Notes: a model not told the origin generated them from the letters alone. Shown: positions 44,159-56,226, counted from the first letter of the stretch. The stretch: DNA of 64,000 bases from Notolepis coatsorum (GCA_963971535.1 OZ020589.1:75472311-75536310); one strand, 5' to 3'. Numbers and translations: made by a program.

Positions 44159-44791
44159 TCAGTACACTGTGAAAAGTACCGAAAACACTATCGTTTAGAA
44201 GGTATAACGTTAGGTGAAATGAGTAACAAGAATTGTGAAATGAGTTGAATGTTTAACAACGTCAGTAAGAATATAAAATATGTTATGTGCACGGACATTG
44301 TGAGATGCATTGGCCGCAAGGGAAGATGGCGTTTTCCACGTTATCAAATACTAGCAGCGCATACCTGCCGCTGGGGTATAAAAGACATTATATTATTAAG
44401 GTACATTGTGACTTGTTTTGATTATAATGTGAAATAAGGTGACCTAACGAAAATATGGAATAAGGGTAATCACTTTCCCTGAAAATGTGTCTGAAGGCCG
44501 CAGTACGCATACGTCACCAGGATGCTGACCTCCAGTCAGAACTGAATGCTAAGGAGACACCATTTTGTGAAGTTTTAATAGAAGCAAATGATTCAAGGAA
44601 AGGAATATTTCCCATGAAGTTTAAGAGCAGTCTTAAACTACCCCAACTAGGTTACGGTAAAATTAGGTTTGACTTTGGTGCTCTCTGACCTATATGACAT
44701 TGGGGACATGTGGCGACCTGTTGGTTCAATAGCACATTGTAATAGTATTGAAATTACTGTTCAAGCCTTTGGCTAAAAGAGGAATAGTTAA

Positions 44792-44865
<74 letters not shown>

Positions 44866-45759
44866 CCTCCCGCTCCCTCTCTCTCTCTCTCTCCCTCTCT
44901 CCCTCTATCTTTCCTATCCCCTCGCCCCCCTCGTTTAAAGGTGTGATCTTACATTGTGAGTTATCCGAAAAGCTCACACATACACGTGTAGAGTGAATGT
45001 TTGGTATTACAGTAAAGAGAAGTATGAATATGTCGCTTATGATTTAGGTGACCATTGATTTAAGTGACCATTGATATTGAACCCAAGAGGCATATGTATC
45101 CGATTTACATGAATGGATGCAGTAAATCCACAGCTAAAGAGATTGGTTTTATCGGGTATCACAGTAGCTAAAAAACTGATCGCATCACGCTGGTTTCAAC
45201 CGGAAAAAATGTGCCGGAAAGTTTGGTCTCTTACATATCTCGATGTGATTTATCAAGAAATATCTACAGCAAGAATTCTGGGTCTCAACGAATCCAAAAT
45301 GTCAATGTGGTTAGAAGTGGTGGAGAGAATAAAAGCTAGCTTATAATGGTAGTGTCTGGTTAGGAGTGAGGGATAATGGAGGTACTATCCAAGGAGGGGT
45401 CCGGGAGGGGGGGGTTCGAGCTGGAGCATATGTGTGTAGGGTTTTAGAAAATAGGTATTAGGGGTATATCCTGTATAAGGCATTTGTATAATTGTTAATT
45501 TCGTTGGATATACACTGTATACGGTAAAATATTATTATAGACTTTTTTTTTTGTCTTGTTTCTGTACTTGCATGTAATTTTAGCCACCTTGACTGTTAGT
45601 TTCATTATGCATTGTGTGTTGAGTACTGACTTTTAATAATTTCTGTTTTGCAATAATAAAAAAAATAAAAATAAAATAAATGAATAACCAAAAAAAAATG
45701 ATAACCAAAGATAATGAAACAAAGGTGAAAGTAAATGATTTCAATGAATAGCTTGATAA
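44159..45759. other. No gene seen
   Basis: No supported ORF apart from the (CT)n frames. Sequence is AT-rich with scattered short frames of no recognisable content. Confidence 0.5.
44795..44920. repeat. (CT)n microsatellite
   Basis: A CT dinucleotide run with a few CCCT interruptions. Confidence 0.97.
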
Positions 45760-45767
45760 CGTTTGAC

Positions 45768-46951
45768 CAGTGTTGGGACTAACGCGTTATAAAGTAACGC
45801 GTTACAGTAACGCCGCTACTTTTTGCGGTAGCTAGTACTCTAACGCATTACTTTTGAAATTCAGTAACGCCGTTACCGTTACTGAATGGTTCGTTACTGC
45901 ATTATTTTTATGTAGATTGATAGCGAGCGATAGTGATCCAGCGCACTCCTCCTGACTCCTGTCTGTGTCACTCACCTGCGGGCTGCGGGGACACGCCGTG
46001 CTGGGGGCGTGTTTTGTTTACTATAGTCCTGACTGTCATGGCAGCGCCCAGCTACTCGCGTTTGTACACATGGATATTATCACTATTTCTCTTTTGTCGA
46101 GCACAAAGAAAATAACGTTTTAGTTAAATGTCATTTGTGTTTTGGCTCAAAGATACTATCTACTGCCCATGCTTCAACGAAGCTAGTAGCTGAGTCTAAC
46201 GTTAACAGGACTCATCCGAAGCCAGTAAGCCACTCGCTTTCGGGGATCTAGTTAGCATCACCAGGCGGCACACGGCAAATGGGACGGAACACTTCACGTT
46301 TTCCAACTACTTGGAGAGATATACTAAATGGAAATGAGCTAAAGAAAATGTTTGAGGGCTGGACTAACGTTACATCTCAACCACCGCAGACTTTGGTGAG
46401 TTCAGTGATGTGAATGCAAGGTTGATCAACAGAATCTGCAAGGGAATCTCATCAATACTAATCAAACAATATAAATATAGTCCTTTCATGCACAATTGAT
46501 ATCCTAACTCCCTAACTATTCTAACGTTGCAATGCACGATTGATATCTTAAACAACGTTGCAAGACGGTTATAATGAAATGCTCCGGTGACATCAAGGCT
46601 GTTCCTTCAACCTAAGCAGCGATACAATTAGGCACGGCACATTTCTTATTATGTCGGGACTCTGGACAACATTTGTGTTTGTGTCAAATTTGTGTTTATA
46701 GACCACATTGCTTAGCAGAGTTCAGTGATGTGAATGGAAACTGTCAAGTTGATCAACAGATTGAGTATCTGTAAGGGCATTAATGAGAGCAATCTTTTTT
46801 TTTCTTTTCTTCTTTTTACTAAATAGTTACTTTTCACAGTAACGCATAACTTTTGGGTGTAAGTAACTAGTAAAGTAACTGAGTTACTTTTGAAATGAAG
46901 TAACTAGTAAAGTAACTGAGTTACTATTTTTCAGTAACTAGCACAACACTG
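45768..46951. mobile_element. hAT-like non-autonomous element (CAGTGTTG ends)
   Basis: Ends are CAGTGTTGGGACTAACG and CTAGCACAACACTG. The 8-bp duplication CGTTTGAC lies at 45760-45767 and 46952-46959. Sub-terminal GTAACG/CGTTAC words are rich near the left end and GTAACT near the right, the style of abundant fish hAT MITEs. No transposase. Confidence 0.92.
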
Positions 46952-47075
46952 CGTTTGACATTGATTAACCTGAGACACAGGAACAGACAGACAAATGCAA
47001 TGAGTACATATGGACTGTAAATATGATGTTTTGATACCGAATTGTTAATTGAGAGTTATTGATGACAATACAACT

Positions 47076-47125
47076 CTGAGCAACATGTGTCTTCACTCCT
47101 CTTGATCATATTCTATGCGTTCAGG
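47076..47125. repeat. 50-bp direct repeat, copy B
   Basis: Partner of 44109-44158. Confidence 0.9.
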
Positions 47126-47400
47126 GCGTGAATGGAGACCGGCTGCGAACATGATTTGTTCCGGTACCCAGTAGCCCATTGGGACCGGTAACACAAGCAT
47201 AGTCGTAGTACCCTTGAATGAGTGCTCCTGTTAGAGTCTTCAGGGTATTCTTGTTTACCAGAGAGGAGATCCGGTACAAGAATCTTGTTCGTTGGTTGAC
47301 TTTTTTTTATTACATTGGTTGCCATTTTGTCACAGGAAAGATTTGCCTCTAGGATGGAACCCAGGTAGGTAATTTCATCTTTCCTTTTCCTTGTCACCTA
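47113..47400 (-). pseudogene. Non-LTR RT fragment (YLGSILE region)
   Basis: The minus strand gives ITYLGSILEANLSCDKMATNVIKK and, in another frame, a Y-x-D-Y-A-C-type segment. This matches the post-catalytic LINE segment (F-x-Y-L-G-x-x-L...). It is short, frameshifted and 5'-truncated. Confidence 0.65.
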
Positions 47401-47785
47401 CACCTAATATGTTTTTATCTGGTCAGGTGCGCTGTCACCTAATATGTTTTCATCTGGTCAGGTGCGCTGTCACCTAATATGTTTTTATCTGTGTCTGGTC
47501 AGGTGTGCCATTTAGGTTAGGTTTAAGTTTACTTTATTTGTTCAAGTGGGACAGCGTACATTAATAAAACATTTTACAAATGTAAATGCACCCAATTTGA
47601 GCCAAAAGGCAAATTTCCATTGGCAGCCCCCCTGCCAGAAGGTACAGGCTAAAATCCTGTGTGAAAAAGGGTTAGCAATAAAAACAGTCACCTAATATGT
47701 TTTCTTCTGTCTGGTCAGGTGCGCCGTCACTGAATATGTAATTTTTTGCATCTGTGTCTGGTCAGGTGTGCCGTCACCTAATGTT
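47393..47785. repeat. About 36-bp minisatellite, interrupted
   Basis: Units with GTCACCTAATATGTTTT and CTGGTCAGGTGCGC recur at 47393, 47431, 47467, 47688, 47726 and 47773, with a further partial unit after the TTAA element (48699 on). Some units carry an extra CTGTGT. A foreign 170-bp segment sits at about 47519-47688. Confidence 0.85.
47519..47688 (-). mobile_element. Short retroposon-like insertion in the minisatellite
   Basis: Starts TTAAGTTTACTTTATTTGTTC, reads like a reversed LINE/SINE 3' end and includes AATAAAACATTTTACAAATG. Its edges are set only by where the minisatellite units stop and resume. Confidence 0.5.
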
Positions 47786-47787
47786 AA

Positions 47788-48698
47788 CTCATTGACCGCC
47801 ACGCCCATATGACCAAATTAGGGCTACCACGCCACCGCTTTAATCAATGGGAGGACGGGAACATTTGCGAGTGCTTAAAATATATCTTAAATTATGGCTA
47901 TGTGTCTAATACACCCGTCGCTTATCAATGACTTGCTTGCAGTCAACATGTACGAAACTGATGACCGTTTTGAATACGAGTATAGTTTTGGAGATTTCTA
48001 GTAATTCCAGAGAAAGACGCAATAATAGCCCTTTAGTGGAATACACAAAACACGTTGTAATTTTTCAGCTGATTTATGAATCGTTTTCAAATAAACGCTA
48101 GATTATCGATAGTATATGTGTCTTTATGCACAATACAAAAGCGAGCTGAAAAATCGCTTATCCGTGACTTGCTCAGCACCAACGGCACGCACACACACAC
48201 AGACACATTGGGATCGCTTTGAAAAAAACATCTGATTAACCCAAAGCTGGTAACATAGAGTCCTTACCTCACATCTGATGTTCTGCAAAAAGATTAATGC
48301 AATTCCTGATCACCATTCCAAATATCGATCGCGTCCATTGATCCAACGTTATAGTCCAAAACACATAATCCACGCTGCTCCCAGTCCCCCCCAGTCAACG
48401 TGGTACAACGATACTGCATGCCCGTGAAGCAAAACCTGGACCGGACTTTTTTTTTGGTTGCACATCACCAGCCAATCCAATCCAATGATGTGCAATACCA
48501 TCCGGGAGACGATAGGGGGTGGTAATTGCCCTTTTGCGAGCTCAGACCCATTCCCAACGATAACATCAGGCTGGATGGATGAAAATTAATGGATATCGCT
48601 AATAAAAGAAATAACGATTAAAACCTGACTATACTCGTGATTGATGCTGAACGGTTGGCTAGTTAATCCGACTATACTCGTGAATGGTGTTGAATGAG
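47788..48698. mobile_element. TTAA-flanked (piggyBac-like) non-autonomous element 1
   Basis: Bounded by TTAA at 47784-47787 and 48699-48702. Termini are CTCATTGACCGCC and GGTGTTGAATGAG (imperfect inverted repeats). It sits inside the CACCTAAT...TATGTTTT minisatellite. No transposase; 911 bases. Confidence 0.72.
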
Positions 48699-48848
48699 TT
48701 AATATGTTTTCATCTGTGTCCACTGACCACTGACACATACAGTGGGGGATGTTTTAAAAATAAAATTGTCAAAAATTTGGTCACACACAAAAAAAATTGC
48801 CACACATAATTAATTAACTAAACTAAACAGGTGCTACACATCAATTAA

Positions 48849-49780
48849 CTCATTCTGCGCCAATCACGACTATAGTCGGGTTATCTTGCCATGCGTTGAG
48901 TGCCAGGACACCCGAAAACCCGAGTATACTCAGGTTTTTATAGTTTTTTCTTTTATTCGATTTTAATATTCTATACAGTCTCACAGACCTCAGTGTATCA
49001 TTGGGACTCATTCTGAGACCTCGAGATTGCAATGCCGGCGGAATCCTGCTAGGTGGCAGTATCGCCTACCCTTTGAAACCTTATTTCACACTGTGTGTTA
49101 CATTTTATATGGTCCAGGCGGAAAAATGGGACCCGGGCAAGTGAAAGGCTTCATTCAAGCCACTTACGCGTCCAGCACACTTGATGCATACAGTAGTTTG
49201 TCCCATTTCATGTCAGGGACCCGATGGACATTAATACTGGAAATCACGATCAGACCATTGGAATATTAATTTTGGAATACCTCCTAGCAAAGGTAAGGAC
49301 TATATGAATATCAATCCTACTTTGATCCTACAATGATTTCACATCGATCGCAACGATCATATGTCACGTACAAAACGTATGGCGTTGCTGACGATCAGAG
49401 CAGCACAAAACAACCTATTACCTATTATGTACCTTTGATTTAGAAATAGTATTGTGTCCAGGCGAGCAACGCGAACGACTTTCGCAAAATGCACATAGCG
49501 CTCCATAACTCAGCTTCCAGGAATTAGCCCGGATCACTCTGAAACTATACAATATTCACCACGGGATAACACGCAAACGTATAAATGAAAAAATTTAAAA
49601 AATATTACATGTTGGACGAGAGATAGTGACTGTCAAATGAGCCATAGTATTGTCTCCATAGCTATAATATAGAATATAGATATAGCTCTGCAAACATCGT
49701 GACGCACCGTGAAAGTGACCATCTTTTAAAGCGTGGTGCAGAGACAGCAGGGATGGGGGTACACGCTGGCGCTGAATGAG
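48849..49780. mobile_element. TTAA-flanked (piggyBac-like) non-autonomous element 2
   Basis: TTAA at 48845-48848 and 49781-49784. Termini CTCATTCTGCGCCA and TGGCGCTGAATGAG are inverted repeats with one mismatch and resemble element 1. A CGACTATAGTCGGG / CGAGTATACTCAGG motif near its left end is also like the right part of element 1. 932 bases, no transposase. Confidence 0.78.
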
Positions 49781-49984
49781 TTAATTAACCACTTCCTACA
49801 CACTATACACATTAACATACCAAACAACCAGCAACACCAATAAACCCAATAAATATATGTATGAATGTATGATAATATGTATGAATGCATGTATGATAAG
49901 ATTAATGAATATGTAGGTATGATAAGATTAATGTATGCATGTTTGATAATATGTATGAAGGTATGTGTATGATAATATGAGTGA

Positions 49985-50163
49985 ATGTATGTATGTATGT
50001 ATGTATGTATGTATGTATGTATGTATGTATGTATGTATGTATGTATGTATGTATGTATGTATGTATGTATGTATGTATGTATGTATGTATGTATGTATGT
50101 ATGTATGTATGTATGTATGTATGTATGTATGTATGTATGTATGTATGTATGTATGTATGTATG
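49985..50163. repeat. (TATG)n microsatellite
   Basis: About 44 ATGT/TATG units, with shorter interrupted runs on both sides (49850-50260). The Met-Tyr-Val-Cys frames are artefacts. Confidence 0.98.
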
Positions 50164-50658
50164 ATAAGATTAATGAATGTACAGGTTACAGGTATGTATG
50201 TTTGATAATGTGTATGAAGGTATGTATGATAATATGAATGAATGTATGTATGTATGATAATATGTAATAATAATATGAAATTAATAGGGCTGTCTTAAAT
50301 ACTTCGAAGCTTTGAAGCTTTGTTCGATGGGCAGGGGATTCGAACGGGAAAAATAAATTTGAATATATATATAAAAAAGAATATATATATAAATAAATAA
50401 AAATGTTTTATCCCCCCTCCCACCTGCAAAATCTTGCGCCTCCAATGCAACGAACGTCATACGCCTCTCTTTGTTAACTACAACAAGCAATGCTTGTTTT
50501 AAGATGACGTTGGACTCTGCCTCTGACAGATTTGTGTTCATTGTGCTGCTTTTATAAAACCTCAAATGACGGCTTACAATATTTCATAAAAGGAAAGTGT
50601 TTCGTTTGTCTAAGATTTAAAAAGGTTTAAACTTTACAGCACTGACAATTCTCTATAG

Positions 50659-51683
50659 CAGGGGTAGGCAACCCTAGGGGGCATTTTCATAGGCACAGGG
50701 GGCAGCATTTAAAAAAATGAATAAAAATTATATATATTTTTTTTTATTTTTTTTGCTTTGAAATATTATAGTGAAATATTTTGCACTGTTGTCGCATTCA
50801 TCTTGTTGAAATCCTCCCACAGGTTCTTTTTACTACGACATATTTAATTGAGACCCTTTATTTGTTTATTATTTCAATTTAGCTGGAAATACATTGCTAC
50901 ATCATTCAGTAACATTTGCAGAGCCTTATAACGAAAACATTATTACGGTCACTATTGTGACCAGTGGGATTAATCAACAAATTGTATTATTTATTTTTCT
51001 ATTTCATTGAACATTGCACATGTTAAAAGCAATTTTTTTACTCAAAATGTGAGTATTACCAAGTCAACTTGTGTTCTTAAAACAATGACAATAAACATAG
51101 TTTTATTAGGTTGAAATAATGTGGTTGTGTACATATTTTTCTGTTAACTTATTATGGATTGAAAACTGAAAACCTTAATGCACAGTAACTGAACTCAATG
51201 TTTTTAAGTTCTTGTAACTTATTATTATTATTTTTTTTACAGTGTAGTCTTGCGATCAATCAAAACTTATTTACACGATATACCTCACATTCACCCTCCA
51301 TTCACATCCTGGTGTTCTCCTGGTGTTCTCCATTAGGCCTGTAGGTGGAGCTATGACAGCACACGTACAGTACACACACCGATGGTGTGTGATGTGTCCA
51401 AAAATGAATGGGCAAATGTGAGTGAAATGGTCGCACTGTATGCAGCTGTTTGTCTGCATTGCATTCCCCCCCCCCCCCCCCAACTCAGATTTAGGGTTGA
51501 TACAACCATCATAATAATATTGTTAATAATAACAACAATAATGATGTAATAATGTAAAAATTATCATTAAAAAGACCTGATTATGAGAAAAAATATTTAC
51601 GATGCATGGAATATTGTTGAGGCACACTAGTTACAACTATATTTCAAACAGGCACTCCATGTCAAAAAGGTTGCTGACCCCTG
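50659..51683. mobile_element. hAT-like non-autonomous element (CAGGGGT ends), complete
   Basis: Starts CAGGGGTAGGCAACC and ends GGTTGCTGACCCCTG (15-bp inverted repeats, two mismatches), with a perfect 8-bp duplication CTCTATAG at 50651-50658 and 51684-51691. 1,025 bases. Its left half matches 1-340 in reverse complement. A C-run lies at about 51467-51481. Confidence 0.95.
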
Positions 51684-51902
51684 CTCTATAGTATTCTTTA
51701 TAGTGTCCCGACCCATATAAAAACGTAATAAAAAATGAAGTCGAATTCTGCCTTTGTCTCTATTAACTACATATACATATTTATATAATTGTTTGCTTTA
51801 TAGACGAAGGTTGCAACATAATTATGTAATGTTGTTGGCTGTGTAACGGAGAGCAGCCGCCCAGGCAGCGCAGCTCCCGACTTATTATTAATTTAATTAA
51901 TT

Positions 51903-52005
51903 AATCCAATCCAATCCACTTTATTTATAGAGCACATTTAAAAACAACAAAGTTGACCAAAGTGCTGTACAAGTCCCACAACATAAGATACAAAAATATA
52001 TATAA
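51903..52005 (-). mobile_element. SINE/LINE 3'-tail fragment
   Basis: CCAATCCAATCCACTTTATTTATAGAGCAC...AAAGTGCTGTACA resembles reversed fish retroposon tails, as at 23740-23790. AATCC repeats form the tail. Confidence 0.65.
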
Positions 52006-52107
52006 TTAATTTAAATTTTTTATCTCGAAGCTTCGAATTAAAATCGAATTTCGGCCACGAAGCTTCGAAGGCCAAAAAAAACTTTGAAGGTCAGCCATAG
52101 AAATTAA

Positions 52108-53709
52108 TGATGAGGGGGTTGGTTTTGCCGTTCTCAGTACAATCAGAAGGGAATGGTGAATGTTTGGTGTGGGTATGTGTGTGTGTGTGTGCGTTGCGTG
52201 TGTGTATGCACGCTGCTCGCAGTCAGTGATGGAGCCGCTCCGTCACAGTGAGTGTTACCCATTTATGGCTAATTTTATTTAATTCAATTGTAATGTTATT
52301 ACTGGTGTATCTGTAATTAAATGATATATCTTGAATGCTGTTAAGCTGTAGCCCTATTTTCAGAAATCTCGCCTAAAGGTACATGCCTAAGTAAATGGAA
52401 GATTGCTCCACTTCTACAAGGCCAATTTGCATGTTCTAGGAACATCTAGGGACCTGGGGGTATGCATTTCCAGTGTCAGAAATATTGTGTCTGTTACTAG
52501 GCTTGAATAAATTGTAATGAAAAAAGGGAGAATATAAATGATGATTTATTTTTGCATCTGTGCCGGTGAATAACACCATGTTACAATTGTGAGCAAGCCG
52601 AGCTCGCTCACTGAGCTCATTCAGCACCTTCTTGAGATCACGTGTAAATCTAAGCAAATGAATAAAGGGAAGATGATTAAACAGAAGGATTTGTAGATAC
52701 AGTAATAAATGATAATACATTTTAATTATAAATTCATATTTGACCTTGAACTTGACCTTATTATGGCCAAATCATACATCTATGGATAGGGAAAAGGCTC
52801 CACTTTCCAATGGCAGGGTTGAATCTAGATTTAGTCATTTCCTTGCGGTTTTACGATAAAAGAGATATAATTAGCATTTCTCCGATAAATTAGTATTTTC
52901 TGTCAATCTTATAAAACATCGGTAAAAATGAAAATATACACTTTGACTACTGTTTTGATAGGGTTATGGTATTTACTCTTGGCTACAAAAAAAATTATAA
53001 AAAAAACAGAACCTCTTAACACAATGGCGCCCGACCACGGAGATGTCCGTGTTTCAAATCCAACAGTTGAGGACCAACCACGGACATGTCCGTGGCAAGG
53101 TTGTTTTGGCTTTTATTCCATTGTAATAACCTACTCGATGTCACCGAGCAGCACTGCAGAAGTACCCTACTCTTTGAATTCGAAAAAGTGCATTACGGGC
53201 CAGATCCTCTTAGGGGCGCTATCTCGATAATGCAGTGTTCCCTGTGGCAGAAGTCTTGTTTTTTCTGGATCTCCAATGTAGTTTTCTGCTAACATGAAGC
53301 GATGCCTATAGCCTGTAGCTTGGAATACGTTTTGGGACGCGGATTTCAGTATGCAGTAAAGGAATATATCCAGAATATGTCCATCAGCCAATGGACATAT
53401 CGATCTACCAGATGGCGATCGATAACTGGGAAATCCTTTGGGTGATCCAACCGGCCCATGGTAAGATCTTTTTCACGTAAATTACATGCTGATCAGGGCT
53501 TGTTATGATAGCCATCCACCCGATCAGCGAATGTGGCTACTGAGGCTAACGCGGTTATTGGTAATCAATAATCAGAAACGACGTCCCCCGCCCCCCCCCC
53601 CCCCCCCCCCCCCCCTTTCATGCATTCATGGTGGACCATCATACCGATCATATGCAGTTTGAGTTTTAACTGTAGCTTCTGTATATCCGAAATGCCATTG
53701 GATTTAACG
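52108..53709. other. No gene seen
   Basis: No supported ORF. 53035-53100 has two ACCACGGA-ATGTCCGTG near-palindromes about 45 bases apart. A C-run of about 27 bases lies at 53589-53616. Nothing else recognised. Confidence 0.5.
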
Positions 53710-53724
53710 ATAGGTTATGTATAT

Positions 53725-54517
53725 CAAGAGCATCCTGACTGGCAACATCACTTCCTGGTTTGGGAATAGCACTGCACAAGACCGTAGCAGACTACAAAGA
53801 GTGACACGTTCAGCCGAACGCACAATTGGAGGGGGGCTTCCCACCCTCCAGAACATTTACAACAAGCGGTGCAGGGGGAAGGCTAAGAGAATCATCAAGG
53901 CCTCCAGCCACCCGAACAACTGCCTCTTTGAACTGCTGCGGTCAGGCAAGCGATACCGGAGTCTTAAGGCGAGCACAGAAAGACTCAGAAGAAGCTTCTA
54001 TCCCCAGGCCATCAGGCTGCTCAACGAACAATAAACACTATGCAACAACCATCAAATGCACACAGCACACACATCCACACGCACACACTCACTTTAAACA
54101 AACAACTCACTGCAGCACCCACTTTACACACTTTAGAACACCTAAACACACTTTACACTTTATATTTATTGGTAAAGGATTTGCACTACAACTCGTACAC
54201 CTTACTGTAAATTGTACATACATTGTACCTCGTCCCATTTCTGCTCTGCACTATATAGTATTGTATATTAGTACATTGCATAGTATATTGTATATTGTAT
54301 GGTAACTCAGTTACTTCTATTCTGCATCCAACATTGTACATATGTCTATACTGAACACTGTGACCTCTATTTTTACTTCTATTTTAGATGCTATACTATT
54401 TTATTTCATACTTATCTTGTCTAACACAGTCTCTGGAGCGTAACAGTAAGAAGCATTTTGTATAAAAGTATTCTGTACTTCTGTATGACAACTATTAAAG
54501 AAACTTGAAACTTGAAA
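53725..54517 (+). mobile_element. L2-like LINE copy 1 (5'-truncated)
   Basis: Frame 53717-54034 encodes an RT C-terminus: SILTGNITSWFGNSTAQDR, RVTRSAERTIGGGLP, NIYNKRC, SFYPQAIRLLNEQ. A 3' UTR follows, ending AAAGAAACTTGAAACTTGAAA. It is nearly identical to copy 2. It interrupts the left terminal sequence of the DIRS element. Confidence 0.9.
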
Positions 54518-54540
54518 CTAGTTATATGAGTATTGGCTGA

Positions 54541-54693
54541 GCGTCCCGCTCAAGCCTATTGAGATACCCCTTATCTCCTGTACCTACTGTACTCCACCAC
54601 GAAACAACGTATGCACCCACACCTGACCGGGTCCCGCCCCTATGGAGGCGTAGCCTATAAGACCATGGTCCTGGTCACCAAACACCCTTCCTC
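54541..54693 (-). repeat. DIRS inverted terminal repeat, left
   Basis: The reverse complement of 63372-63524 with one mismatch (CGTATG versus CTTATG). Starts GCGTCCCGCTCAAGCCTATT. Confidence 0.93.
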
Positions 54694-54746
54694 GCCAAAA
54701 TCCCGTTCCAGTAAAAGATCCCTCAAAAGGGAACTCAGGGCCGCTT

Positions 54747-54848
54747 AGAGCGGGACGCTCAGCCAATACTCATATAACTAGGTTATATACATAACCTATT
54801 GTTATATTTCGTATGGCTTATCGCGTCCCGCTCAAGCCTATTGAGATA
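54747..54848 (-). repeat. DIRS internal complementary region
   Basis: Contains AGCGGGACGCTCAGCCAATA, complementary to the left terminus, then TATATTTCGTATGGCTTATC, complementary to the right terminus, joined at about 54800. In DIRS elements this region templates completion of both ends when the circular DNA forms. Confidence 0.9.
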
Positions 54849-54959
54849 TGGGTTAGAGCGGAGGCGAGACCCGACAGATGTACCCCCTGAGGACCCGTAA
54901 ACCCACATCAAGGGGTGCGGGGAGCCCTGTCACCCCATCCTTCCTAACGAAGGGGGGGC

Positions 54960-56128
54960 GCAGTCAACTCCACCTGATCTCTGCCAACGACGAAAGGGCC
55001 TACCTGGAAGAGGTAGAGAACCTGTCACAGTGGTGTCAGGAGAACTGCCTCTCCCTGAACGTCAGCAAAACAAAAGAGATGATTGTGGACTTCAGGAGGT
55101 CGGGGGTCAAGGACTACAGCCCCCTCAGCATCGACGGGGCACCGGTTGAGAGAGTGAACAGTTTCAAGTACCTCGGAGCCCACATATCCGAGGACTTGAC
55201 ATGGACCACACACATTGACAGTGTTGTGAAGAAGGCACGACAACGCCTCTACTTCCTCAGGCGCCTAAGGAAGTTCCAAGTCAGTCAGAAGATCCTTAGG
55301 AACTTCTACTCATGTACAATAGAGAGCATCCTGACCGGCAACATCACCTCCTGGTTTGGGAATAGCACTGCACAAGACCGTAGCAGACTACAAAGAGTGA
55401 CACGTTCAGCTGAACGCACAATTGGAGGGGGGCTTCCCACCCTCCAGAACATTTACAACAAGCGGTGCAAGGGGAAGGCTAAGAGAATTATTAAGGACTC
55501 GAGCCACCCGAACAACTGCCTCTTTGAACTGCTGCGGTCAGGCAAGCGATACCGGAGTCTTAAGGCGAGCACAGAAAGACTCAGAAGAAGCTTCTATCCC
55601 CAGGCCATCAGGCTGCTAAACGAACAATAATCGCTAAACGAACAATAATCACTATGCAACAACCATCAAATGCACACAGCACACACACCCACACGCACAC
55701 ACTCACTCAAACAAACAACACACTGCAGCACCCACTCTCCACACTTTAGATCACACAAACACACTTACACTTTATATTTATTGATAAAGGATTTGCACTA
55801 CAACTCGTACACCTACTGTGAATTGTACCTAAATTGCACCTCGTCCCATTTCTCCATTTCTGCCTTGCACTATATAGTATTGTATATTAGTACACTGCAC
55901 AGTATTGTATATTGTATGGTAACTACGTCTATTCTGCATCGAACATTGTACATATGTCTAAACTGAACACTGTGACCTCATTTTTTTACTTCTAATTTTA
56001 CTATGCTATTTTATTTCATACTTATCTTGTCTTGCACAGTCTCTGGAGCGCAACAGTAAGAAGCATTTTGTACAAAAGTATTCTGTACTTCTGTATGACA
56101 ACTATTAAAGAAACTTGAAACTTGAAAC
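54960..56128 (+). pseudogene. L2-like LINE copy 2, RT C-terminal third and 3' UTR
   Basis: The open frame runs 54878-55630; LINE homology starts at about 54965. It encodes ENLSQWCQENCLSLNVSKTKE, FKYLGAHISEDLTWTTHIDSV, KKARQRLYFLRRLRKF and the same C-terminus as copy 1 (ending LLNEQ). The catalytic RT core and endonuclease are absent, so this is a 5'-truncated copy. The 3' UTR ends in GAAACTTGAAACTTGAAAC (about 56128). It lies in the DIRS element between the internal complementary region and the recombinase. Confidence 0.9.
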
Positions 56129-56226
56129 TGAGTGCGAACAAGAGGGAACTAGAACCCCTTGAACACACAGCACAGGTGGAACCACGTGTGACCTAACACA
56201 CTGTGGCCCATACCCACACACTCTTG

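Larger units (their letters stand above)
50285..52099. mobile_element. hAT-like element (TAGGGCTG ends) carrying a second hAT
   Basis: Starts TAGGGCTGTC and ends GTCAGCCATA, with an 8-bp duplication GAAATTAA at 50277-50284 and 52100-52107. The sub-terminal regions are rich in TTCGAAGCTT. It is interrupted by a complete hAT-like element (50659-51683) and a retroposon tail (about 51903-52005). No transposase frame is recognised. Confidence 0.85.

Noticed and set aside
47393..47785. CRISPR-like array of short direct repeats
   Set aside because: Units are contiguous minisatellite copies without unique spacers, and the setting is a vertebrate genome.
49965..50237. Met-Tyr-Val-Cys repeat ORFs
   Set aside because: Translation of the (TATG)n microsatellite.
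54584..54766. 60-codon ORF in the DIRS terminal repeat
   Set aside because: It lies wholly within terminal-repeat and complementary-region sequence.
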